Source: Phycisphaerales bacterium
Lineage (GTDB): Bacteria > Planctomycetota > Phycisphaerae > Phycisphaerales > UBA1924
DNA: 64,000 nucleotides
Direction of reading: 5' to 3'
Assembly: GCA_020847175.1 (NCBI GenBank)
Contig: JADLCM010000031.1
Location: 1 to 64,000, forward strand
Positions 28,102-36,584 of this stretch are shown in pieces; the stretch's first letter is position 1; every line of letters starts with the position of its first letter. The notes under the pieces were generated by a model. It saw only the letters and a program-made list of their open reading frames with translations. It ran no database searches and had not been told where the DNA came from. The position numbers and the translations under genes are program-made.

Positions 28102-28835
28102 GAGGAATAACCTCCTGAATAAGGACGTCCGCCCGACGCGAGCGGATTGAATCGGGTTGTGTGTCGCCCACGCGGACGACACCGAATACCGGGATGCGGC
28201 GGAACGCCGGAAACCCACGGCAATGCACACGATATGGAAGCCCCTGCCCGGATCGCGCGGCGGACAAAACCGAAGTGAAGCAGCCGCGTACGACGCCGCC
28301 CCGTTCAAGGCCCGCCAAGCCATGTGCTCAAAAGCACCGGGATGCGGCCCGAACCAGGGAGTCAACATGTCGGCCGGGGGGAACCCGTTGGAACAACGGG
28401 TGGCGAGCGATGTCGCCGAATGAGGGCATGTCGTGGGCCGAAGCCGCACTGAACGATACCGGGTTCCTGCCTGCCTGCCTCGGGATTGCTCCCGCGGCAA
28501 CGAAGTTTCGCACAGTTCGATTCGCATGTCAAGGCCGGCGGTTCCCGGGAGGTCCGCTTTTTGCGCTCCTTTGCCGGGTGCCCGGCGGGAGACATTCTGG
28601 GGCAAACCTAGGCCGGGAAAGACTGGACACCCGTGATTCCACTGGTCCGCGGCCCTCCCGACACGGGGGTTTTACGGGGGCATTGCCCCGACCCGTGATG
28701 CGGCGGCGCGGCGCGTGTGTTGCCGCCCGTCAACAAGCCATTCCCGCCCGACACGCGCGTTCCGCACCCGGCCTTCAGCGGCCCGCGGCGGCCTCCGGCG
28801 ACCTGCGGCACGGGGCTTGCACTCGTTGAAGGGTC
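28102..28835. other. Intergenic region, no gene recognised
   Basis: 734 bp between the divergent prepilin and small lipoprotein genes. Open frames here are GC-driven and lack family signatures or ribosome sites. On the minus strand a TTGACA is followed 17 nt later by GAAACT (about 28500-28530), a possible far-upstream promoter for the prepilin gene. I see no convincing riboswitch. Confidence 0.5.
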
Positions 28836-29252
28836 ATGCGAAACCTCAGACCTGACAACGCCGCGTCAGCGGGGCGGCATCTCCTCGCGCTGACGGTGCT
28901 GGTGTGCCCACTGGCCCTTTCGGGGTGCGCCGCGACACCGCCAACGTCCGAACGGGGTGTGCCCGCCGGGCCGCAGGTGCGGGCCCAGGGGGGCGCCTGG
29001 GAGGCGGTGCTGCCGACGCCGGAGGTCTCGCGCTTGAGGCAGACCTACGCGCCGTGGGAGTTCCCGGAGTACGCTCGCAACGACAGCGATGTCTCGGCAC
29101 GTTCGCCGCGGCTTGCTACTGCGCTGGACCAGTGGCCCGACCCGACGCCGACGGTGGTGTTTCCGAGGTACTTCACCCTGCCGCGCCATCCGGACCGCGT
29201 GCTGATCTTCGTGCCGGTGCCGGTGCATGGACACGGGCACGGGAGATATTGA
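28836..29252 (+). CDS. Small putative lipoprotein
   Basis: 138 residues with a signal peptide and lipobox (LVCPLALSGC, Cys near residue 31), so probably membrane-anchored. The mature part is short and Pro-rich and ends in a His-Gly tail (VHGHGHGRY), which could bind metal. I do not recognise a family. Support comes from the clear lipoprotein signal; no strong ribosome site is visible, so the start is uncertain. Confidence 0.6.
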   Translation: MRNLRPDNAASAGRHLLALTVLVCPLALSGCAATPPTSERGVPAGPQVRAQGGAWEAVLPTPEVSRLRQTYAPWEFPEYARNDSDVSARSPRLATALDQWPDPTPTVVFPRYFTLPRHPDRVLIFVPVPVHGHGHGRY

Positions 29253-29361
29253 GTCGGGCGGCGTAAGCACGCGGCTCGCACGGCTGCGGCGCCGGCCCTT
29301 CACACCAGGCGGCGCGCCGGCAAGCCCGGAACACTTCCAAATGCTGGGGCGCGTGACGGAA

Positions 29362-30261
29362 CTACCGCTCAGCCGCGCGGATGTCGCGCGCGACTTCAAG
29401 CACAGCGCGACGCTGATCGAGGGTGAGTTCGCTGAGCACCTTCTTGACAGCCGCGGCATCCTGGCCGGCCGACGCGAGGTCTGCGGCGAGCGCCGTCCCG
29501 ACGCCCGCCTCGGCAAGCGCGATGTCAGCGTTGGCCGCGACGGTGCGGAGGAGGGCGTCATATGCAAGGAACCCCTCACGGAGCCCCTGGCGCATGAGGT
29601 AGCGGAGCATCACGTCGGTGGCCGGCTTGGCGCCGAGCTCTTCGTCCTTCACGGCGAGGTCATACTCCCCCACCATCTGCATGTTGAAGCGGGCCTGGAG
29701 GGGGGTGATGACTTCGCGTCGTTCAAGTTCGGTCGAAAGGCGCGCCTCGCCCTGGAAGATCTTGAGGCGCTGGCGGATGTCGTTGAGCGCGGCACGATCA
29801 AAGACATTGAGCGAATCGAGAAGCCCGCCGTCGAGGTCTTCGAGCAGTTCGAGATTGCGGATGACGAGATCGTCGTACCGGGCCTGGCGCTCCGCGGCGA
29901 CCTCAAGCGCGAGCGCGCGGGTCTCTTCGGAGAGCATCGGATTGCCGCGCAGCGCGACAAGGTCGGGGTCTTCGGCCAGGCGGATGACCTTGCCGGCATC
30001 GTCGCGGGTGACGAGCGACGTGTACGGAAGATTCTGAGGCAACTGCTGGGCCTGGCGCCGGGCCTCTTCCTCGGCCGCCTTCTGGCGGGCCTTGGCGGCG
30101 TTGCGTTCCGCGATATCGCGGACCAGTTCCTTCGGAGGCTGCGGAGGCACATACACGGGGCGATCGAGCGCGCCCGGGTTGGCGGGCGGCGGTGTGAGAA
30201 ACTGCGCCTGCGCAAGGCCGCTCAAGGCGAAGGCTGCGATGGTCCCGATGCCGAACTTCAT
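29362..30261 (-). CDS. Exported helical protein of unknown function (paralogue 1)
   Basis: 299 residues from the ATG at 30261. A signal peptide (about 1-19, AAFALSGLAQA) is followed by a Pro-rich stretch and a charged coiled coil (ERNAAKARQKAAEEEARRQA, about 52-71). A helical domain with TRDDAGKVIRLAEDPD, LSEETRALALEVAAERQARY and SELTLDQRRAVLEVARD completes it. It resembles its upstream neighbour at 30440 in order and motifs (DG-K-(I/L)-R/K-RL, then LSEETR, then a C-terminal LT-(P/L)-(E/D)-QR), so the two look like a tandem duplication. No known family recognised. Confidence 0.75.
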   Translation of the reverse strand: MKFGIGTIAAFALSGLAQAQFLTPPPANPGALDRPVYVPPQPPKELVRDIAERNAAKARQKAAEEEARRQAQQLPQNLPYTSLVTRDDAGKVIRLAEDPDLVALRGNPMLSEETRALALEVAAERQARYDDLVIRNLELLEDLDGGLLDSLNVFDRAALNDIRQRLKIFQGEARLSTELERREVITPLQARFNMQMVGEYDLAVKDEELGAKPATDVMLRYLMRQGLREGFLAYDALLRTVAANADIALAEAGVGTALAADLASAGQDAAAVKKVLSELTLDQRRAVLEVARDIRAAER

Positions 30262-30372
30262 TGTGAATCTCCCGCGCGACGGTGCCGCCCGTGCGCCAAT
30301 CCGCCCGAATCGCGGTTGACCTGACCCGCGCCCTGCGCCGTGGGCGTCTTCGGACCTTGAGCGTACCCGGCC

Positions 30373-30420
30373 AAAAAGCAAGGCGGGGGGCTCCTGACCG
30401 CGACCCCCCTGAGGAGCGGT
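30373..30420 (-). terminator. Probable terminator after gene 30440-31315
   Basis: A GC-rich hairpin (GGGGGG 30385-30390 with CCCCCC 30404-30409; an alternative CTGACCGC/GCGGTCAG pairing also exists) is followed on the minus strand by CTTTTTGG. The two pairings are mutually exclusive. Confidence 0.5.
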
Positions 30421-30439
30421 CAGAAGACACCCCCAACAT

Positions 30440-31315
30440 TCACTCTAGGCTCAACTCTCCCTTACGAATCGAGTTCAGAAGGTGTTTCCTCTGCTCAGGC
30501 GTCAAAGCCCGCAGGATATCGAAGAAGAGGCGTACGGTCTGCATCCGGGTCGGCGCACCCTTGGTGTCACCCAGGAATTCCTGGACCCGGGCTCCGATCG
30601 CGGCCTGCTGCTCCGCTGTTGCGTCCACGTGCTCGTAGAGGCGCTGCAGCACCAGCGCGCCATTGCCGATCTGACGCTCGACCGAGCGGCCGATCTCTTC
30701 GCCTATCGCGGAAAGACCCACCTGCAACGCCGCCTGACGCCGCCCGAGCTTCTCACCCTTGGCTTCGGCCTCGGCGCGGATGTCATCCACCAGCGCGGCG
30801 CGGTACTCCTCCACGATCGCGCTGAAACCGGCCCGGAGCGATTCGGGCAGCACGCCGGCGATCTCCGCCTGCAAAGAGCCGCGGGCGTTGAGGGGGCGCA
30901 GTTCCCGGCTGAATCGCAGGTACTTGCGGATGCCGGTGGCGGCGTCTCCACCCTGAAAACTCGTGAAGATCTCGATGAGTTCGGGGAGGTGGTTGACCAC
31001 GATGGAGTCGAGCACCGCGGCACGCTCCGCCAGAACCTGCTCGATCGCGCTTCGCGTCTCCTCGGAGAGGTCGAGCAACTCGGCGGCGGCCTCTTCAGGA
31101 GTGGTTTCAAGCCGCTTGAGTCGCCCGTCATAGCCGTAGTTCACGAGCGACGGGGCAACCTCGACCGGGTCCAGGTGTGGCCCGGCAAGCGAGTCCGGCC
31201 CAGGCGCAACGGTCTGAGTCGATGGTTCGGGGGCCGGCGGCGACGCGGCCTGCGCCACGCCAAAGGCATTCAACCCGAGTCCGACCAATGAGGGGAGGAC
31301 GGTCCTGGTGTTCAT
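30440..31315 (-). CDS. Exported helical protein of unknown function (paralogue 2)
   Basis: 291 residues from the ATG at 31315, with a signal peptide (about 1-23, GVAQA) and a Pro/Thr-rich spacer. A helical domain follows: YGYDGRLKRLETTPEEAA, LSEETRSAIEQVLAERAAVL, an IRAEAEAKGEKLGRRQAALQ coil and a C-terminal LTPEQRKHLLNSIRKG. The last motif resembles LTxEQR segments of periplasmic Spy/CpxP-like proteins, but the match is short. It lies 178 bp upstream of its paralogue in the same direction, separated by a terminator-like hairpin. Confidence 0.75.
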   Translation of the reverse strand: MNTRTVLPSLVGLGLNAFGVAQAASPPAPEPSTQTVAPGPDSLAGPHLDPVEVAPSLVNYGYDGRLKRLETTPEEAAAELLDLSEETRSAIEQVLAERAAVLDSIVVNHLPELIEIFTSFQGGDAATGIRKYLRFSRELRPLNARGSLQAEIAGVLPESLRAGFSAIVEEYRAALVDDIRAEAEAKGEKLGRRQAALQVGLSAIGEEIGRSVERQIGNGALVLQRLYEHVDATAEQQAAIGARVQEFLGDTKGAPTRMQTVRLFFDILRALTPEQRKHLLNSIRKGELSLE

Positions 31316-31469
31316 GGTTTGGCCTCCGGAGCCCAACGCTCGATTGGTCGGTTTGATTGCCCCGGACTTGCACGGGCGCCGATTCAGGGGGGTATTTTGC
31401 CCGGGAGCGTCATCGTGCTTTCTCCCGGGGAAGATCGGGCCGATAGTCTTGCCGCTCCGGGGTGCGCTG

Positions 31470-32645
31470 ATGCGAGTGCTTCACGTCATTTCGTCGCTTG
31501 ACAGCCGCGCCGGCGGGCCGCCGATGGTCATTTCCCGCCTCGCGGCGGCCCAAGCTGGCCTCGGTCACGAGGTGGGAATCCTGTATTACGGGGTCGCGGA
31601 GGGCGAAGGCGCGGGGGTGGAGATGGATGTCTCCGCACTACCGCACGGGGCGCAGGTCACGTGCCACCGGCTCGCTCCTCCGGACAAGCGTGAGTGGGTG
31701 ACGGCCCGCGCGGCGAAGGCGAGGCTGCGCGAACTCATGGCCGCGACTGACGTGGTGCACCTGCACGGCATCTGGGACCCGATTCTGAAGGCCGCGGCGG
31801 GAGTGTCGCGCGGCGCGGGGGTGCCGTACGTGGTGGCGCCGCACGGGATGCTCGATGCGTGGGCGCTGTCGATCAAGAACTGGAAGAAGAAGGTCGCACT
31901 GGCGATCGGCTACCGACGGATGATCCGCAGCGCAGCGCTCGTTCATGCGCTGAGCGCGTACGAGCAGGCGTGCATACGGGAGTTCGGCGTGCCGAGCCCG
32001 GTCGAGGTGATCCCCAACGGCGTGTTTCTGGAGGAGATCGACCCGCTGCCGGAGCGCGGCGCGTGGGTGCGGGAACGACCGGAGTTCGCGGGAAAGCGCT
32101 GGGTGGTGTTTCTGAGCCGCCTGCACCCGGTCAAGGGGCTTGACGTGCTCGCGCGGGCGTTTGCATCGCTCGCACCCAGGTTTACCGACCTGGACCTCGT
32201 GATCGTGGGCCCGGACTACGGCGCAAAGGCGGATTTCGAGGCGCTGGTGAAAGACCTGGGAATCGGTGCGCGGGTTCACCTGATCGGCCCCCTCTGGGGG
32301 CGCGAACGGTTCAAGCCGATCGTCGATGCGGTGTGCTTCTGCCTGCCCAGCGAGCACGAAGCGTTCAGCGTGGCGATCTGCGAGGCAATGGCCTGCGGCG
32401 CGCCGGTCGCGATCAGCCGCCAGTGTCACATGCCCGAAGCGGAGACGCTGGGGGCCGGCAAGGTGTTCGAGCGGACGCCCGAAGCCCTCGCGGCGGCGCT
32501 GGAGTGGATGCTCTCCGACCCGGCCCGGGCGCAGGCCCTTGGCACGCGGGCGCGGCAACTGGTCGAAGAACGCTACACATGGCCCAAGGTCGCCCAGCGC
32601 AGCGTGGAGTGCTACGAGCTTGGAAGGGCGCGCCCGGCAACCTGA
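31470..32645 (+). CDS. GT4-type glycosyltransferase
   Basis: 391 residues from ATG 31470. It has two Rossmann halves in GT-B order. The N-terminal MRVLHVISSLDSRAGGPPMV and DVVHLHGIWDPI are followed by YVVAPHGMLDAWAL, HALSAYEQACIREFG, VIPNGVFLEEID, VVFLSRLHPVKGLDVLARAF, and the donor-site string AVCFCLPSEHEAFSVAICEAMACG with the EAF...E catalytic pattern. It transfers an activated sugar, probably onto a surface or exopolysaccharide precursor. A sulfotransferase follows 92 bp later, suggesting a sulfated glycan. Confidence 0.92.
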   Translation: MRVLHVISSLDSRAGGPPMVISRLAAAQAGLGHEVGILYYGVAEGEGAGVEMDVSALPHGAQVTCHRLAPPDKREWVTARAAKARLRELMAATDVVHLHGIWDPILKAAAGVSRGAGVPYVVAPHGMLDAWALSIKNWKKKVALAIGYRRMIRSAALVHALSAYEQACIREFGVPSPVEVIPNGVFLEEIDPLPERGAWVRERPEFAGKRWVVFLSRLHPVKGLDVLARAFASLAPRFTDLDLVIVGPDYGAKADFEALVKDLGIGARVHLIGPLWGRERFKPIVDAVCFCLPSEHEAFSVAICEAMACGAPVAISRQCHMPEAETLGAGKVFERTPEALAAALEWMLSDPARAQALGTRARQLVEERYTWPKVAQRSVECYELGRARPAT

Positions 32646-32737
32646 ACCCTGAGCCCGCGCACGGCACGCGGAAGCCCCCATCGCATTCCCACCCCGCCGG
32701 CACACGACCTCACCACCTGACCACCTCCGGAGCCACC

Positions 32738-33565
32738 ATGGGACGAGGCCGCCAACTTCTCCAGAAAGTCTCCAACCGCGTCAACCGCTACGTCTCCACG
32801 CGGCACGGCGAATCATTCCCGTTCTACTACGTCGTCGAATATCCAAAGAGCGGGGGGACGTGGCTCGGGCGCATGGTTTCGGATGTGCTCCAGGTGCCGT
32901 TTCCGCAGAAGTCGATCTTTCCGGTGGGGTGCTCCAGCGTGCTGCACAGCCACTGGCCGTACATGGCCCGCCTGAAACGCGTGGTGTATCTCTACCGGGA
33001 CGGGCGAGACATCATGGTCTCGGCGTTCTTCCACCGGATGCGCAATATCAAACTGGGGGACTACCCCCAGCACAAGCAGGTCAAGGCCCACTACGACAGA
33101 GTCTTTGGCCCCGGGTTTGACCCGGAGAACGCCAGGGGACTGCTGCCGAAGTTCATCGAAGATCTCTACAGGACGCCGTGGGGCACGGACTGGACCTGGA
33201 CGCGGCACATCGACATGTGGTATCGCCCGCAGGAACGACCCGACATCGCCTACGTCTCGTACGAGCAGCTGCGCTCGGACTGTGCGGCCCACCTCGCCCG
33301 GGTCATCGAGCACGTTTCGGGCAAGGCCCCAGACCCGTGGCGCGTGCAGACCGCGGTGGACAAGTTCTCGATCGAACGCCAGACCGGGCGAAAGCCGGGC
33401 GAGGAGAACCGCAGCCACTTCATCCGCAAGGCGGTGGCGGGCGACTGGAAGAACCACTTCACGCGATCTGCGGCAGAGACATTCGACCGCCTCGGCGGCG
33501 CCGCCCTGGTCAGGCTCGGATACGAAAAGGACAATACCTGGGTGAACGATTGCCAGGAAGCCTGA
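32738..33565 (+). CDS. Sulfotransferase (PAPS-dependent)
   Basis: 275 residues. The 5'-phosphosulfate loop is YPKSGGTWLGR (about 35-45), and the 3'-phosphate segment is VVYLYRDGRDIMVSAFFH (about 81-98). DIAYVSYEQLRSD and GRKPGEENRSHFIRKAVAGD with the C-terminal G-DWKNHF motif complete the domain. It is expected to move sulfate from PAPS to a hydroxyl group. It follows the glycosyltransferase in the same direction, so the target may be the same glycan; that link is inference. Confidence 0.9.
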   Translation: MGRGRQLLQKVSNRVNRYVSTRHGESFPFYYVVEYPKSGGTWLGRMVSDVLQVPFPQKSIFPVGCSSVLHSHWPYMARLKRVVYLYRDGRDIMVSAFFHRMRNIKLGDYPQHKQVKAHYDRVFGPGFDPENARGLLPKFIEDLYRTPWGTDWTWTRHIDMWYRPQERPDIAYVSYEQLRSDCAAHLARVIEHVSGKAPDPWRVQTAVDKFSIERQTGRKPGEENRSHFIRKAVAGDWKNHFTRSAAETFDRLGGAALVRLGYEKDNTWVNDCQEA

Positions 33566-33677
33566 GCCCCCGAGCCGGGCACCGCGAGCCCTGCGAGGTT
33601 GCATCCGCGAAGACAGGCGGGTTCGGCGCAGCGCCGGGCGGGGCGGACCCGCACTCATGCGGCTGACATCCCATCGA

Positions 33678-33869
33678 TCACGCGCGCGGTTCTTCCCCGA
33701 CCTCTCCCCCACCGCCGTGGTCACGAGCCTGGGCGGCTTCGAGCCGGGCGAGGCGGGCGGCGTGGAGGAACAAGGCGCGCTCCAACTCGGCGATGCGTGC
33801 TTCGAGGTCTTCGGAACGGCGCTCCGCGAACATGAGGGCTTCTTCCAGGCGTTGAAGCGGCTCGCTCAT
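33678..33869 (-). CDS. slyX: SlyX-like coiled-coil protein
   Basis: 63 residues from ATG 33869 (a TTG 6 nt earlier is also in frame). The chain MSEPLQRLEEALMFAERRSE then AELERALFLHAARLARLEAA is the SlyX pattern, a short acidic coiled coil of unknown role. A TAGAGT box ends 6 nt before the ATG, and there is no ribosome site. The start lies only 27 bp from the divergent start at 33897. Confidence 0.75.
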   Translation of the reverse strand: MSEPLQRLEEALMFAERRSEDLEARIAELERALFLHAARLARLEAAQARDHGGGGEVGEEPRA

Positions 33870-33896
33870 GCGCAAACTCTACCCTATCCTGCCCGC
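33870..33896. promoter_or_regulatory. 27-bp divergent promoter region with back-to-back -10 boxes
   Basis: All the space between two opposed start codons. On the plus strand TATCCT (33885-33890) ends 6 nt before ATG 33897. On the minus strand TAGAGT ends 6 nt before ATG 33869. Both mRNAs would be leaderless, and each -35 region would lie inside the other gene. Confidence 0.5.
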
Positions 33897-34709
33897 ATGA
33901 TTCGACGTTGCACGCGGACTCCGGCCCGCTCACGCGCCCTGGTGGCCATCGTTGTGCTCGGCGCCTTCCACGCAGCGGCGGCCGGGGAGCGCGTCCCGGG
34001 CAAGCCGGCGCCCGGAGCCTTCGCCCTCCACGAGCATTGGTGGCCCGGCGCGCGAACAGACGCGAACACCACTGAGATCATGACTCTCGATATGCCGCGC
34101 GAGCCGAACCGCGATGAGATCTCGCGGGAGAGCGATTCGGAGGCACGCTGGCCCGGGGGCGACGACGCATGGGCCGATCCCCCCCACGGGGGAGAGACCG
34201 GGCCGCTTGAGCCGGCCGCACGCCCGAAGTTCGGGCTCGCAGGACAACGCTGGTGGACGGTCTCGGCCGGGGCCGGATGGGACTTTGACGAGACGGTGGC
34301 GGTCAACGCGCTTTCGGTGTCGTGGAGCAACTTTCTCGATGACGATTTCGAATGGGTCGTCGAGGGCGGCGCGTGGGGGTTCAGCCAGCCGGGGGACGAT
34401 GCCTTCGGCGGCAGCCTGTCCACGGTCTTCCGTTGGCATGCGTGGAACACCGATCGCTGGAGCGCGTACTTCGACCTCGGCATCGGCCTGGGGTTGCATT
34501 CCGAGCCCGTGCCGGAGGGGGGCACGCGCTACGACTTCATGCCGCGCGCCGGTGTGGGGCTGACGCGACGGATCGACGACGCGGGGACACGCCTGGTCGT
34601 CGGGCTGCGCTGGCAGCATTGGTCCAATGCACACCTCGAGGGAGACGAGGACAACCCGCCCCTCGACACCGCGGCGATGTACTTTGGAGTGATGTGGCAG
34701 GGACGATAG
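33897..34709 (+). CDS. PagL-like outer-membrane acyloxyacyl/lipid A deacylase
   Basis: 270 residues with a signal peptide (about 1-29, ending FHAAAAG), then an acidic spacer, and from about 110 an eight-strand type beta-barrel of alternating aromatic and Gly residues. The last strands carry GLRWQHWSNAHLEGDEDNPP, matching the catalytic H-x-S-N of PagL lipid A 3-O-deacylases, and the barrel ends with AMYFGVMWQGR. If active it would trim lipid A in the outer leaflet. It could instead be a related barrel without activity. Confidence 0.72.
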   Translation: MIRRCTRTPARSRALVAIVVLGAFHAAAAGERVPGKPAPGAFALHEHWWPGARTDANTTEIMTLDMPREPNRDEISRESDSEARWPGGDDAWADPPHGGETGPLEPAARPKFGLAGQRWWTVSAGAGWDFDETVAVNALSVSWSNFLDDDFEWVVEGGAWGFSQPGDDAFGGSLSTVFRWHAWNTDRWSAYFDLGIGLGLHSEPVPEGGTRYDFMPRAGVGLTRRIDDAGTRLVVGLRWQHWSNAHLEGDEDNPPLDTAAMYFGVMWQGR

Positions 34710-34772
34710 CGGGCCGGGCGGGGCCGGTCTTTGCGCCGCTTCGCCCTCGCCTCGCGAGACGGGGAGATCGCT

Positions 34773-36557
34773 GTGCCGGACGCTGTGCACGACCACGCCG
34801 AGTTTCTTGCGCAAGAAGCCAGGATCCGCATGGGCGGCGGGCCCAAGGCCGTCGAACGCCAGCACGAGAAGGGTCGGTTGACCGCGCGTGAGCGCATCGC
34901 CCTGCTCGTGGACCGGGCCCCGCAGGCCGTTTCAGCGGCGGTGACTGCCCAGGCGCACTCGTTCCAGGAACTCGGCCTGTGGGCGGCCCACGACATGTAC
35001 GTTGAGCACGGCGGCGCGCCCGCGGCGGGTGTAGTGACTGGCATCGGCCTGATTCACGGGCGCCGGTGGATGGTCATCGCCAACGACGCGACCGTGAAAG
35101 CGGGCGCGTTCTTCCCGATGACGTGCAAGAAGATCATCCGGGCGCAGACGATCGCGCAGATGGCGCGCATGCCGCTCGTGTATCTCGTGGATTCCGCGGG
35201 CGTCTTCCTGCCCCTGCAGGAGGACGTGTTTCCGGATGCCGACGATTTCGGGCGCATCTTCCGCAACAACGCCGTGCTGAGCGCCGAGGGCATCCCGCAG
35301 ATCGCCGCGATCATGGGATACTGCGTCGCGGGGGGCGGGTACCTGCCGGTCTTGTGCGACACCCTGCTGATGACCGAGGGCAGCGGGCTGTACCTGGCGG
35401 GCCCGGCGCTGGTCAAGGCGGCGATCGGGCAGCAGGTGAGCGATGAAGAACTGGGCGGGGCGGCGATGCACGCGGGCATCAGCGGAACGATTGACTTCAA
35501 GGAACGGGACGACGAGGCGTGCCTGGCACGGGTCCGGTCACTGATCGCGAAGTACGGCGCGGCGGGCGACTGCGCCGGGAGCGGCTGCGACCCACGCGCC
35601 GGAGAGACATCCGCGGCTCCGCCTTCCGGAGCGCCCACCGCCCGCCGGGTCCGGCCCGCGTTTCACGACCCCGCCGCCCTGCCTTCGATCTTCACCGACG
35701 CGCCGGGCAGGCAGTATGACGTCAAGGCGATCATCGCCTGCCTCGTGGATGCCTGCGCCGTGCCCAACGGCGACGGTTCCTCGCAGGCCCGCGGCGCGGC
35801 CTTTCAATCGCTTGCGCCCGATTTCGACGAGTACAAGGCCGAGTACGGACAGTCGCTCGTGTGCGGGTACGCCCGCATCGGCGGGCACGCGTGCGGCATC
35901 GTCGCCAACCAGAAGATGCTCACGACCCGCCAGGTGCCCGGGGGCAAGGCCGGGCCGGGCAAGAGCACCAACATGCCCGGCGTCATCTACGACGACAGCG
36001 CCGACAAGGCGGCGCGGTTCATCATGGACTGCAACCAGCGGCGCATCCCGCTCGTGTTTCTCCACGACACCACGGGGTTCATGGTCGGGCGCGACAGCGA
36101 GCAAGGGGGCATCATCCGCGCAGGGGCGAAGATGGTGAACGCGATGTCGAACTGCATCGTGCCCAAGATCGTCGTCATCCTCGGGGGCTCCTACGGCGCG
36201 GGCAACTACGCCATGTGCGGTCGCGCGTTTGACCAGTTCCTCAGTTTCGCGTGGCCGAACGCCAGGTGCGCCGTGATGGGCGCCAACCAGGCCACGGGCA
36301 CGCTGGCGACGATCGAGGAGGCCGCCCGCAAGCGCCGGGGTGAGGAGATTGACGAGGCGACGCACAAGCAGATTCTCGGCGCGATCCACGCGGGCTACAC
36401 CGAGCAGGCAGACATCCGCCACGCCGCGGCGCGGGGGTGGGTGGACCGGCTCATCCTGCCCGAGCAGACGCGCGACGAACTGATCGCAGCGCTCGCGGCG
36501 GCGAACCAGGGATGGGATTACGCGCGGGAGTTTCGGACGGGCGTGCTGCAGACGTGA
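34773..36557 (+). CDS. Acyl-CoA carboxylase carboxyltransferase (MccB/PccB type)
   Basis: 594 residues from GTG 34773, chosen for the GGGGAG site 5-10 nt upstream; a TTG at 34731 is in frame. The biotin-dependent carboxyltransferase fold has GGGPKAVERQHEKGRLTARER, YLVDSAGVFLPLQEDVFPD and AIMGYCVAGGGYLPVLCD in the N-half. The C-half has YARIGGHACGIVANQ, PLVFLHDTTGFMVG and GSYGAGNYAMCGRAFDQ. The N-half resembles methylcrotonyl-CoA carboxylase more than propionyl-CoA carboxylase, but I cannot settle the substrate. A Pro/Ala-rich stretch (about 265-300) links the halves. The biotin-carrying alpha subunit is not nearby. Confidence 0.88.
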   Translation: MPDAVHDHAEFLAQEARIRMGGGPKAVERQHEKGRLTARERIALLVDRAPQAVSAAVTAQAHSFQELGLWAAHDMYVEHGGAPAAGVVTGIGLIHGRRWMVIANDATVKAGAFFPMTCKKIIRAQTIAQMARMPLVYLVDSAGVFLPLQEDVFPDADDFGRIFRNNAVLSAEGIPQIAAIMGYCVAGGGYLPVLCDTLLMTEGSGLYLAGPALVKAAIGQQVSDEELGGAAMHAGISGTIDFKERDDEACLARVRSLIAKYGAAGDCAGSGCDPRAGETSAAPPSGAPTARRVRPAFHDPAALPSIFTDAPGRQYDVKAIIACLVDACAVPNGDGSSQARGAAFQSLAPDFDEYKAEYGQSLVCGYARIGGHACGIVANQKMLTTRQVPGGKAGPGKSTNMPGVIYDDSADKAARFIMDCNQRRIPLVFLHDTTGFMVGRDSEQGGIIRAGAKMVNAMSNCIVPKIVVILGGSYGAGNYAMCGRAFDQFLSFAWPNARCAVMGANQATGTLATIEEAARKRRGEEIDEATHKQILGAIHAGYTEQADIRHAAARGWVDRLILPEQTRDELIAALAAANQGWDYAREFRTGVLQT

Positions 36558-36584
36558 GCAAGCGGCGCTTCAGGGCCGGTGCGC

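Noticed and set aside
28600-28650. GGCAAACC followed by GGGAAAGACTGG, reminiscent of a riboswitch core
   Set aside because: The flanking helices of a GEMM or cobalamin riboswitch cannot be drawn, and no downstream gene of a fitting kind starts at the right distance.
28161-28829. Open frame of 222 codons in the prepilin upstream gap
   Set aside because: Arg/Pro/Thr-rich without motifs, no ribosome site, and alternative frames are equally open.
34731-34772. TTG at 34731 as start of the acyl-CoA carboxylase gene
   Set aside because: GTG 34773 has a GGGGAG site at good spacing; the extra 14 residues look unlike the family N-terminus.
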